Assembly (NCBI GenBank): GCA_046760705.1
Contig: JBHIER010000001.1
Location: 1 to 29,612, forward strand
Length of the DNA stretch: 29,612 nucleotides
Reading direction: 5' to 3'
Origin: JBHIER01 sp046760705 [NCBI: bacterium]
GTDB lineage: Bacteria; JBHIER01; G020348925
Positions within the stretch are counted from its first letter, which is position 1; each line of letters starts with the position of its first letter. A program made the translations under genes and the position numbers. The notes under the pieces were generated by a model. It ran no database searches. It saw only the letters and a list, made by a program, of their open reading frames with translations, and had not been told where the DNA came from. Positions 21,896-29,612 of the stretch are shown in pieces.

Positions 21896-24535
21896 ATGAA
21901 TCTGGAGAAGTTGACCATCAAAGCTCAGGAGGCTTTGGGAAGGGCCCAGCAGTTGGCCATGGACCATGGGCAACAGGCCATAGAGGGCGTCCATCTTCTC
22001 AAAGCCCTCTTGGAGGATTCTGAGGGCGTCGTCCCTGCGGTGATAAAGAAACTCGGGGCCAGCTTTGATGGGATAAAGAATAAAACCGAGGAGGCGTTGC
22101 AGAGCCTGCCTACGGTCACTCACCGCGGGGTGGGCCAAGTCTACCTCTCGGGCGAGCTGAACGCCGTTCTCAATGGTGCTCTGAAAGAAGCTAATCAGTT
22201 AAAGGATGAGTACGTCAGCTCCGAACACATCCTCATTGCCATGGCTGAAATGCCGAAGAGTGTGGCCGGAGAGATCTTGCTGGAGCACGGCATAACCAAG
22301 GACGCCATTTATAGGGTCCTTCAGGAGATCCGTGGCCACCAGCGGGTGACCGGTCCCAGTCCTGAGCAGACCTATCAAGCTCTGGCCCGCTACAGCCGCG
22401 ACCTCAACGATCTGGCCCGCCGGGGAAAGCTCGACCCGGTCATCGGTCGTGATGAGGAGATCAGGCGAGTGTTGCAGGTGCTGGCTCGTCGGACCAAAAA
22501 CAACCCTGTCCTCATTGGCGATCCCGGGGTGGGCAAGACGGCTATTGTCGAGGGCATCGCCCACCGTATCGTCAACGGCGATGTGCCGGAGAATTTGAAG
22601 ACCAAGCGTATCGTGGCCCTCGATATTGGCGCCCTCGTGGCCGGGGCCAAATTCCGGGGTGAATTCGAGGAGCGGCTCAAGGCCGTCCTGCGGGAGGTGA
22701 CCGAATCGGAGGGCCAGATCATTCTCTTCATCGACGAGCTTCATACAGTAGTCGGAGCGGGAGCGGCCGAAGGGGCCATCGACGCCTCGAACATGCTCAA
22801 ACCGGCCCTGGCTCGGGGGGAGTTGCGCTGCATCGGGGCGACCACTGTGGACGAATATCGGAAGCACATTGAGAAGGACAAGGCCTTAGAGCGGCGGTTT
22901 CAGCCGACCCTGGTGGGTGAACCGAGTGTCGATGACACCATCTCCATTCTGCGCGGTCTGAAGGAGAAGTACGAGGTCCACCACGGCGTCCGCATTCAGG
23001 ATGCAGCCCTGGTCGATGCTGCCGTCCTCTCCCATCGGTACATCAGCGATCGGTTTCTCCCTGACAAGGCCATCGACCTCATCGACGAAGCCGCATCAAA
23101 ACTGCGCATCGAGATCGACTCCATGCCCGAGGAGCTGGACGAGGTGGAGCGGCGCATCAAACAGTTGGAGATCGAACAGGTGGCCCTGAAGAAGGAGAAG
23201 GACGAGGCCTCCAGGGAGCGGCTCAAGGGGGTTAAGGAGGAGTTGGCCAACCTGAATGAGACGAGCAGCCGGTTGAAGGCCCAGTGGCAGGCTGAAAAGC
23301 AGGCCATCACCGAGATTCGGGCCATCAAGGCCGAGATCGATCAGATGAAGAGCGAGATGGAAAAGGTCGAGCGCGAGGGCAACCTCAGACGGGTCGCCGA
23401 AATCCGATACGGTACGCTGCCCGAACTTGAAAAGAGATTGGGGGACGAAAACGCCAAGTTGGCCGAACTGCAGAGGCAGAAGAAGATGCTCAAGGAGGAG
23501 GTGGACCAGGAGGACATCGCCGAGGTGGTCTCCCGGTGGACGGGCATCCCTGTCTCCAGGATGCTGGAGAGTGAGAAGGTCAAGCTGCTGAAGATGGAGG
23601 AGCGCATCTCGCAGCGGGTTGTCGGCCAGAAGGAGGCCATCGCTGCTGTGGCCGACGCCATTCGCCGCTCCCGGGCCGGGTTGGGCGATCCCAACCGACC
23701 TATCGGTTCCTTCATCTTTCTCGGCTCGACCGGCGTGGGCAAGACCGAGCTGGCTCGTGCCCTGGCCCAGTTTCTCTTTGACGATGAGAACGCCATGGTT
23801 CGCATCGACATGTCCGAGTACATGGAGCGCCACGCCGTCTCCCGGCTCATCGGGGCTCCGCCCGGATATGTGGGCTACGAAGAGGGGGGACAGCTCACCG
23901 AGGCCGTCCGCCGCCGACCCTATTCGGTCATCTTGCTTGACGAGATCGAGAAGGCCCACCCGGAGGCCTTCAATATCCTGCTGCAAATTCTTGACGACGG
24001 CCGCCTCACCGACAACAAAGGGCACACCGTCGATTTTAAGAACACCATTCTCATCATGACCTCCAACATCGGCGCCCCGCTCATCATGGAGAAATCGATG
24101 CGGATCACCGACGAGAATCGGGCCGAGATTTACGAGGAGATCAGAAAGGATGTTCTGGCGCTTCTCCGCCAGGCCTTGCGACCCGAGTTCCTCAACCGTA
24201 TCGACGAGATTTTGGTCTTCCATTCTCTGAGCAGAGATGAGATCAAGCAGATCGTCGGGCTGCAGTTTGACCGTGTCAAGACTGCCTTGAAAGAGCAGGG
24301 GCTCGATATCGAGCTAACCGAGGCTGTCCAGGAGTATCTGGCCGATCGAGGCTACGAACCCGCCTTCGGAGCCAGGCCGCTCAAAAGAGTGCTGCAGCGG
24401 GAGGTGGTCAATGAGTTAGCAAAAGAGGTCCTCGAGGGGAAGTTCACCAAGGGTGACCGGATTCTCATCGACTACATTGATGGCCGTTTGACCTTCGAAC
24501 TCTCGAAACCGGTCGAGGCCAAAGCTGTGGCCTGA
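21896..24535 (+). CDS. clpB: ATP-dependent disaggregase ClpB
   Basis: An 879-residue Hsp104/ClpB. It has an N-domain (about 1-145), AAA+ domain 1 with Walker [10 protein letters not shown] near 208 and Walker B ILFIDELH near 276, and a long coiled-coil M-domain (about 400-535) that marks ClpB rather than ClpA or ClpC. AAA+ domain 2 has Walker [10 protein letters not shown] near 610 and Walker [12 protein letters not shown] near 678, then the [11 protein letters not shown] sensor region and GARPLKR. It forms hexamers that pull proteins out of aggregates together with DnaK, encoded 1.3 kb upstream. GGAGG or GAAGG precedes the ATG. The strong hairpin upstream may set clpB expression apart from dnaK. 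Confidence 0.98.
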   Translation: MNLEKLTIKAQEALGRAQQLAMDHGQQAIEGVHLLKALLEDSEGVVPAVIKKLGASFDGIKNKTEEALQSLPTVTHRGVGQVYLSGELNAVLNGALKEANQLKDEYVSSEHILIAMAEMPKSVAGEILLEHGITKDAIYRVLQEIRGHQRVTGPSPEQTYQALARYSRDLNDLARRGKLDPVIGRDEEIRRVLQVLARRTKNNPVLIGDPGVGKTAIVEGIAHRIVNGDVPENLKTKRIVALDIGALVAGAKFRGEFEERLKAVLREVTESEGQIILFIDELHTVVGAGAAEGAIDASNMLKPALARGELRCIGATTVDEYRKHIEKDKALERRFQPTLVGEPSVDDTISILRGLKEKYEVHHGVRIQDAALVDAAVLSHRYISDRFLPDKAIDLIDEAASKLRIEIDSMPEELDEVERRIKQLEIEQVALKKEKDEASRERLKGVKEELANLNETSSRLKAQWQAEKQAITEIRAIKAEIDQMKSEMEKVEREGNLRRVAEIRYGTLPELEKRLGDENAKLAELQRQKKMLKEEVDQEDIAEVVSRWTGIPVSRMLESEKVKLLKMEERISQRVVGQKEAIAAVADAIRRSRAGLGDPNRPIGSFIFLGSTGVGKTELARALAQFLFDDENAMVRIDMSEYMERHAVSRLIGAPPGYVGYEEGGQLTEAVRRRPYSVILLDEIEKAHPEAFNILLQILDDGRLTDNKGHTVDFKNTILIMTSNIGAPLIMEKSMRITDENRAEIYEEIRKDVLALLRQALRPEFLNRIDEILVFHSLSRDEIKQIVGLQFDRVKTALKEQGLDIELTEAVQEYLADRGYEPAFGARPLKRVLQREVVNELAKEVLEGKFTKGDRILIDYIDGRLTFELSKPVEAKAVA

Positions 24536-24551
24536 GGAAGCCAAGCTTAAG

Positions 24552-24686
24552 TAGTGTCTGTGCGAAAATAGCAAATTTGTCATTCCGGCCCCGCATCAAG
24601 CCTGTCCTCAACTTGATTGGGGGTAGGGACAAGAGTTCCGAAAAATTTGGAATGACATGGAAACGGGTCTCTTCTGACAGACACTA
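24552..24686. mobile_element. MITE-like element with 10-bp terminal inverted repeats and TA flanks
   Basis: TAGTGTCTGT (24552-24561) and ACAGACACTA (24677-24686) are perfect inverted repeats. If the outer TA on each side is a target-site duplication, the element is 131 bases with GTGTCTGT ends, as for IS630/mariner-type MITEs. Inside, TGTCATTCC (24578-24586) and GGAATGACA (24649-24657) form a second inverted pair, and ATCAAG/CTTGAT a third. It has no coding capacity and lies just after clpB. Confidence 0.6.
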
Positions 24687-24706
24687 AATAGAAACAAATT
24701 TTTCAG

Positions 24707-24742
24707 CCGCTGTCCCCGCTTTGGGGTGCCGCGGTTTTTTTT
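24707..24742 (+). terminator. Rho-independent terminator after clpB
   Basis: CCGC (24707-24710) and CCCC pair with GGGG and GCGG (24731-24734) in a two-part stem, followed by eight T residues (24735-24742). It lies about 170 bases after the clpB stop, beyond the MITE-like element, and would end the heat-shock transcript. Confidence 0.7.
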
Positions 24743-24786
24743 CTTCTCTTGATCTTGATCACCGAGGAAAAGATGAACCGTGTGTC

Positions 24787-24809
24787 ATCATCCGACTTGA
24801 TCGGATGAT
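24787..24809. other. Perfect 9-bp inverted repeat
   Basis: ATCATCCGA (24787-24795), CTTGA, TCGGATGAT (24801-24809). There is no T-run on either side, so it is not a terminator. It may be a protein-binding site or another small palindromic repeat. The remaining intergenic sequence 24810-25028 shows nothing I can name. Confidence 0.45.
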
Positions 24810-25028
24810 CCAAGGGGGTTCAAGGGTGCCTTTTTCTGTATTGCCCGTCATGCTACCCCCCACAGAGATGGGACCAGAGTACAGGAGGTGACCATTTCTC
24901 CCCACTGCCTCTCTCGCCTCAGTTTATTCTCCGTCCACATCTTCGCTTCTAACTCTTACGCATAATCTGAGATAATTCTCCGTGAAATGTCTCCACTCTC
25001 TCTGGGTCTCTGTGGCCAAAGTTTTCTC

Positions 25029-25057
25029 TTGACAACTCCCTCCAATTTGACTATACT
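25029..25057 (+). promoter_or_regulatory. Strong sigma70-type promoter of the giant cohesin/ASH gene
   Basis: TTGACA (25029-25034), 17 bases, TATACT (25052-25057): 6/6 and 5/6 to consensus. The start point would be near 25064, giving a leader of about 167 bases in which no known riboswitch pattern was recognised. Confidence 0.65.
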
Positions 25058-25230
25058 GACTGTTGAAAAGCGCTCTGAGAACGGAGGCAGGTCATGCAAT
25101 GACTCTATTTCAGCCGAAGAGAGATTCCTCACTGAGCGGGACAAGTGATCCTGCAGCCAAGGCAATTCTTTCTGGATAAAATCAGAGTTCTGGTCGCGTC
25201 TTTATTCCCATTCATAGGGGGTGTTCAATA

Positions 25231-28200
25231 ATGAGATCGAAAGTGTTATTTCTCGCTGTGGTTCTGGTGGCTTTTATCGCTGTGGCTGGTAGCCAGGCCC
25301 AACAAGCGGTCCTCTCAGTCAGAGGCGGTTCCGGTACACCGGGTAGTGTGGGCAACCTCGTCCAGATTGACCTGGATAATACTGAAGTGGGAGATATTTA
25401 TGCTTTACAGTTCGATTTGGGCTATGATTCGAAAGTGCTATCTATCGCAAATATTTCCCGGACCGTAAGGACTGATTCGAGTTCTATTTATGATGTATTT
25501 GAATGGCGGGTGATGACCGGAGGTATTGTGCGGTTTGCCATCGTAAAAATTGAGCCCGGAATTATGGCTGGCACCGGCTCTATCGCTGACATTTTTTTCG
25601 ATGTGGACGATGAGGCAGTCCCCGGAGAGTATCCATTAGTTCTATCAAACGTTATCCTTGCGGATTGCTCGGGTATTGAAGTATCAGTAACTACAAGCGA
25701 CGGGATTTTTATCATCTCCGGAGGCACGGGATTGCGGGTCGTAGGGACGTCGGGGAGTCCGGGGAGTGAGGGTAATGAAGTCTCCATCCGCCTCTACAAC
25801 GAGAAAGCATTATCCGAGCTCTCTTTCACCCTCAACTTTGACTCAGCGGGTCTCTCTCTCAGGAACGTTCTGCCCACCGATCGAACACAGCAGTTGGATC
25901 ATTTCGACTGGAGCCTGCCCGATCCCGGAAGGGCCAGGCTCTCTATTCAGGGCTCTGAGGGGCAGACCATCCCCTTTGGTTCAGGTGCTATTGCAAGCTT
26001 CCTTTTCTCCGTAGCTACCCAAGTCTACTCCGGCCAGTACCTTTTGACGCTCTCAGAGGTGTCGGCACGCGACTCGGTCGGAGAGACGGTTAATGTCATA
26101 TCATCAGACGGGACATTCACCGTCTACGGCGGGATCGAACCAGACATTGACCTTTCAGAGTCGAGGCATGACTTTTATGAAGTGTTGGTCGGCGACACTG
26201 CTTCATGGGATCTGACCATCTACAACCGTGGGCGGAGCGACCTGGATGTCGTCACCATAACCTCCAGTTCGGCTGAGTTTAGGCCCCTGGGACAACAATT
26301 CCATAGAATAATACCACCGGGAGACAGCTTAGATGTGACCGTGACCTTCACCCCAACCGATGAAGGGCAAAAGGAGGGAGCCCTTACAATATATTGCAAC
26401 GATCCGGATGAACCGGAGCAATCCGTCTCACTGAAAGGGACGGGAATACTTGAGGGAAAAGTTCTGTTAAGCGTAGAGGACAAAGCTGGTTATCCAGGCC
26501 ACAAGGATCTTCCTGTACCTGTGAAACTGGACAATACGGTCCGGATCAGGGAGTGCTCCTTCGCCCTCAATTACGATACCACCTCTATCGCATTTACCTA
26601 TGTCGGATGGATGGAGCGGGTGGCTTCCATGCCGAGGCGATGCAGCGAACCCTCCCCAGGTAAGGTTGAAGTTTTCCTGTCGGACACGACCGATCGGATG
26701 ATTCAGCCAGGCAGTGGGCCCATTCTTTATATCTGCTTTGATATTTTGGGGCGGGCTCTGCCCGGGGTGACACCTGTAACGCTCTCAGACATCTTGTTTC
26801 TAAGAGCCGATGGAGACACCCTCGATGTTGATACTGAGGATGGAGAGGTACGAGTCCTCGAGGCTCAGCCGGATATCGTCGTTCCCGATACCAGCCACAA
26901 TTTTGGATACTGCCTCGTAGGAGACACAGTCAGGTGGGACTTGGCCTTTTATAACAAGGGCCACGGAAACCTCACTGTGGATTCTGTTGTTACTGATGAC
27001 AGTTGTTTCGCTATCGAGAGAGCATCATTTCCTCAGAATATCTTCTCAGGAGAAAGTCTACCCGTAACTGTCATTTTCACGCCTCAAGCTGAGGGCTCTG
27101 TTTCAACCCTGCTCTTCGTATTCAGCAACGATCCCGACGAGGAGCAGGTGATTCTCACTCTATACGGGCATGGGCTGTTTGAACTACCTGCCCTTCTGAC
27201 CCTATCTGAGGGTGCCGGACTGCCAGGCGATTCAGGTGCTGTCGTTGCTCTCCATTTGTCCAACAGTATTGATATTGCATTAGTGGAGCTTGATCTTCTC
27301 TTCGACACAGCCTCTTTGGTAGTCTTAGATGTCCAACGGACCCCGCGAACTTCCTCACTGGTCTTGGAAATCTTCGACTGGGCATCGACCGAAGATGGCA
27401 TACGGATTGCTATTTCGGGTACAGATCGGTTCATCCCGACCGGTGCCGGGGTTATCGCTGAGTTGGTTTTTAAGGTCGCCTCGGATACTGCTCCCAATCA
27501 ATATCCACTTCGGTTAGAGAATATCATCGTTTCCGACCCCTCCGGGTTTGAACTCCCCTGGCGAGCTGAAGACGGCAGCTTCACCGTGGCCGCCCAGGCA
27601 GCCCTGCGTATTGGGAACAGCTCCGGTGCTCCCGGCAGTGCGGACAACGTCGTGCCGATAGAGCTGATGAACGAGCGGGCTCTGAGCCGGCTTCAGTTCA
27701 CGGTACATTATCCCGATTCAGTGATGCGCTGGAGCAAAATTGTAGCTACCGGTCGGCTGTTGAACGGAACGGTTATCCATACCGATTATCAGGAGGGGAT
27801 GCTTAGTTTAAACATTGAAAGTCCGGAGGGAGGTACCATCCCAGCCGGAAGCGGGAGGATTTTGGAGCTCTGGTTTCACGTGGGGATAAATGCAGCTTCC
27901 GGTCTGTATGCTCTCCATCTTTCCGGTGCTACGGCATCTGATTCCGTGGGCGTCCCTGTGGAGGTTAGCCTCCTTCATGGAAATTTTACCGTAGGGTTTG
28001 GGGATATTGATCTCTCGGCCTACGAGCACGATTTCGGTGAGGTATCTCTTGGCGATACGGCCTTCTGGTCGTTCACCATGTTCAATAGGGGATGGATTGA
28101 TCTAAAAGTCTTCGACATTGTCTCCAGTGATCCCAATTTCATCGTCATCCTTCCTCTCTTTCCGGAAACTGTTCTAGCGGGGAGCCAACTTCCTGTGGTT

Positions 28201-29612
28201 GTTGCTTTTGCTCCGACAGAGCTCGGCTCGAGCGCCGGGACCCTGGCTGTATTGAGCGACGATCCCGATGAGGAAACTTTGTTTGTCAGACTCTCCGGCA
28301 GTGCCAAAGAGCCCCACATCGAGCTCTCAGTCAACGAGATCGATTTTGGGGATGTCGAGGTGTGTGCATCTGTCAGGAGAATGTTCACAATATCCAATGT
28401 CGGTGTGGGCGATTTAATTGTGACGAGCCTGTCCTCGGATAACCCCGCCTTTCGTGTGACATCCCCTTCCTTTCCCCAGAGCATCGCCGCAGGATCTGAG
28501 ATTGATGTGGTCGTTGTCTTTAGCCCTGATAGACTGGATATGTATTCTGGAACCATTGAGATTTCAAGTGATGACCCGGACGAACCGCTCATTCTACTCC
28601 CGGTCACAGGAAGAGGTGTCTTTGGAGAACCAAGTTTGAGAGTGGGGAAGACGTACGGAATGTTCAGCGACACAAATTGGGTTTCAGTCTCGCTGAAGAA
28701 TGACAGACCGGTCTCCCAGGTCCACTTCAGCGTCAACTATGACGACAATTGTTTGATTCCTCTCGATGTCGTCCCAACCTCCAGAACAGCCCCTTTATCG
28801 CATCTATCCTTTCAGGAATTGGAACCTGGCCGCCTCTCAGTCCATCTTGCCGACGATGGTGGGCGGCTCATCGGCCAAGGTTCTGGGGAGATCCTCAACC
28901 TCGGTTTCGAGTGGAGACCGGGTGAGTGTGATTCGAACCTGAGGGTGAATCTGAGCGATGTCTCTGTATTGGATGATCTTAACCAGGAGATCGATATCGC
29001 CTCAGAGGATGGCAAATTCTTTGTCGTTCCCTTCGAAGACAACCGTCTCTTCGTGGGAGATGCTTCCTTCGATGGAGTGATGCCTCTCATTCTTTCTAAT
29101 GTGACGAGCGTGGCTGCCCTGCAAGCCGATCTCCTTTTCGATACAACCATACTTCGAGTGAAAGAGGTCAAGAAAACACCAAGATCCTTGTATTTTGGCA
29201 TCTTCAGTTGGAGTTCCATAGACCGCGGTATAAGAGTGGCCATGACGAGCGAGCATTATTTCGGACCTGGCGTCGGTTCTATCGCTGATATGACTTTTGA
29301 GAGGTTACAAACTCCACCATCCTGCAGTGTTCCGGTAATTGTATCAAACGTTGTATTGGCCGATCCTCTGGGTACCGAGATACCGGTAACCATGGGACAG
29401 GGTACATTTGTAGCTTCTGGAGAGGCACGATTGAAAGCAGGGGACGGAAGCGGGTTTCCTGGAGACGCAGAACGTGCGATAACAATCTTTCTGTCCAATA
29501 CCCTTGACGCGGCCTCAATCGAATTTGACCTGGGCTATGATTCGGACGTTCTACAAGTAACTCAGACTCTACCTACCTCGAGAACAGGACACATGGGTCT
29601 ATTCCAATGGCA
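25231..29612 (+). CDS. Giant secreted cohesin/ASH-module protein, 3' end beyond the window
   Basis: The frame is open from ATG 25231 to the window edge (1460 codons so far, no stop). A signal peptide (about residues 1-24, ending AGSQAQQA) is followed by modules of about 105-140 residues. Cohesin-like modules, recognised by the xxGxxGxPG opening and the closing DGxFxV, lie at about 26-163, 167-300, 410-545, 652-786, 787-923, 1134-1267 and 1271-1396, with one more cut at the edge. ASH/choice-of-anchor-D-like modules, with HDFGEV-type openings, IYNRG, VTFTP and SNDPDE motifs, lie at about 301-405, 546-652, 924-1027 and 1028-1133. Cohesin modules bind dockerins or other partners; ASH-like beta-sandwiches act as scaffolding. 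A surface adhesin or assembly scaffold is likely. The C-terminus, where a sorting signal or dockerin would sit, is not visible. GGGGG lies eight bases before the ATG. Confidence 0.85.
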   Translation, partial: MRSKVLFLAVVLVAFIAVAGSQAQQAVLSVRGGSGTPGSVGNLVQIDLDNTEVGDIYALQFDLGYDSKVLSIANISRTVRTDSSSIYDVFEWRVMTGGIVRFAIVKIEPGIMAGTGSIADIFFDVDDEAVPGEYPLVLSNVILADCSGIEVSVTTSDGIFIISGGTGLRVVGTSGSPGSEGNEVSIRLYNEKALSELSFTLNFDSAGLSLRNVLPTDRTQQLDHFDWSLPDPGRARLSIQGSEGQTIPFGSGAIASFLFSVATQVYSGQYLLTLSEVSARDSVGETVNVISSDGTFTVYGGIEPDIDLSESRHDFYEVLVGDTASWDLTIYNRGRSDLDVVTITSSSAEFRPLGQQFHRIIPPGDSLDVTVTFTPTDEGQKEGALTIYCNDPDEPEQSVSLKGTGILEGKVLLSVEDKAGYPGHKDLPVPVKLDNTVRIRECSFALNYDTTSIAFTYVGWMERVASMPRRCSEPSPGKVEVFLSDTTDRMIQPGSGPILYICFDILGRALPGVTPVTLSDILFLRADGDTLDVDTEDGEVRVLEAQPDIVVPDTSHNFGYCLVGDTVRWDLAFYNKGHGNLTVDSVVTDDSCFAIERASFPQNIFSGESLPVTVIFTPQAEGSVSTLLFVFSNDPDEEQVILTLYGHGLFELPALLTLSEGAGLPGDSGAVVALHLSNSIDIALVELDLLFDTASLVVLDVQRTPRTSSLVLEIFDWASTEDGIRIAISGTDRFIPTGAGVIAELVFKVASDTAPNQYPLRLENIIVSDPSGFELPWRAEDGSFTVAAQAALRIGNSSGAPGSADNVVPIELMNERALSRLQFTVHYPDSVMRWSKIVATGRLLNGTVIHTDYQEGMLSLNIESPEGGTIPAGSGRILELWFHVGINAASGLYALHLSGATASDSVGVPVEVSLLHGNFTVGFGDIDLSAYEHDFGEVSLGDTAFWSFTMFNRGWIDLKVFDIVSSDPNFIVILPLFPETVLAGSQLPVVVAFAPTELGSSAGTLAVLSDDPDEETLFVRLSGSAKEPHIELSVNEIDFGDVEVCASVRRMFTISNVGVGDLIVTSLSSDNPAFRVTSPSFPQSIAAGSEIDVVVVFSPDRLDMYSGTIEISSDDPDEPLILLPVTGRGVFGEPSLRVGKTYGMFSDTNWVSVSLKNDRPVSQVHFSVNYDDNCLIPLDVVPTSRTAPLSHLSFQELEPGRLSVHLADDGGRLIGQGSGEILNLGFEWRPGECDSNLRVNLSDVSVLDDLNQEIDIASEDGKFFVVPFEDNRLFVGDASFDGVMPLILSNVTSVAALQADLLFDTTILRVKEVKKTPRSLYFGIFSWSSIDRGIRVAMTSEHYFGPGVGSIADMTFERLQTPPSCSVPVIVSNVVLADPLGTEIPVTMGQGTFVASGEARLKAGDGSGFPGDAERAITIFLSNTLDAASIEFDLGYDSDVLQVTQTLPTSRTGHMGLFQW

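Noticed and set aside
23096-24223. 375-codon open frame on minus opposite clpB
   Set aside because: It mirrors a highly conserved clpB coding region and has no ribosome site or family resemblance.
24956-25165. 69-codon open frame on minus over the promoter of the giant gene
   Set aside because: It covers a near-consensus plus-strand promoter and has no ribosome site or recognisable domain.
25064-25230. Riboswitch (for example cyclic di-GMP type) in the leader of the giant gene
   Set aside because: No consensus core or matching paired regions could be recognised; GGGAC and GCAG fragments alone are not enough.

Overview
The window looks like chromosomal DNA from an uncultured or poorly characterised Gram-negative-type bacterium, perhaps of the FCB-related candidate phyla (Zixibacteria, Latescibacterota or Calditrichota-like). 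This is inferred from four things: a short primary sigma factor of 287 residues without region 1.1; an ECF sigma / zinc-finger anti-sigma / secreted HEAT-repeat cluster; a giant secreted protein built of cohesin-like and ASH-like (choice-of-anchor D) modules; and scattered small palindromic repeats. No rRNA, tRNA, CRISPR array, phage gene or transposase gene was recognised. The taxonomic guess is tentative.

Layout. (1) 1-4.7 kb: a one-TM hypothetical protein (minus) and a secreted six-hairpin, debranching-enzyme-like glycosidase (plus) diverge from a region with two near-consensus sigma70 promoters. A small Zn-ribbon protein and a NYN-domain nuclease follow on minus. (2) 5.1-8.65 kb (plus): a DIP1984-like coiled-coil protein, then an ECF sigma factor, its membrane anti-sigma factor and a secreted TPR/HEAT protein with exactly 32-residue repeats. 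(3) 8.65-10.95 kb is a scarred region: a REPIN-like palindrome pair, a frameshifted secreted HEAT gene, a PIN toxin/small partner pair on minus, and a second, 5'-truncated copy of the HEAT C-terminus. (4) 10.97-17.6 kb (minus): an EndoIII-like HhH protein with a radical SAM enzyme, a HepT/MntA-type pair, a Zn-ribbon protein, a 5-formyl-THF cyclo-ligase-like protein, DUF488, PolX, and a Mut7-C RNase that appears to start at an AUC codon. (5) 17.9-24.7 kb (plus) is a heat-shock locus: promoter with overlapping palindrome, structured leader, hsp20, dnaK, primary sigma factor, FmdB-like Zn-ribbon protein, clpB, a TA-flanked MITE-like element and a rho-independent terminator. (6) From 25.0 kb to the window end: a strong promoter and an incomplete giant gene with at least seven complete cohesin-like modules and four ASH-like modules.

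How the parts work together. Region 5 is a proteostasis operon (holdase, Hsp70, disaggregase) carrying the primary sigma factor. Its leader can fold so that the hsp20 Shine-Dalgarno is paired with an upstream segment, which suggests an RNA thermometer. Region 2 is organised like an envelope-stress regulon, with the HEAT protein as a likely secreted partner or effector. The giant cohesin/ASH protein and the glycosidase point to extracellular or cell-surface polysaccharide and adhesion functions.

Strongest leads: the hsp20 leader structure with its mini-ORF and operator-like palindrome, the AUC start of the Mut7-C gene, the altered HepT/MntA pair (Tyr to Cys in HepT; peptidoglycan-binding-like N-terminus on the nucleotidyltransferase), and the duplicated and broken HEAT genes around the PIN module. 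All calls come from reading the sequence; no database search or folding program was run.
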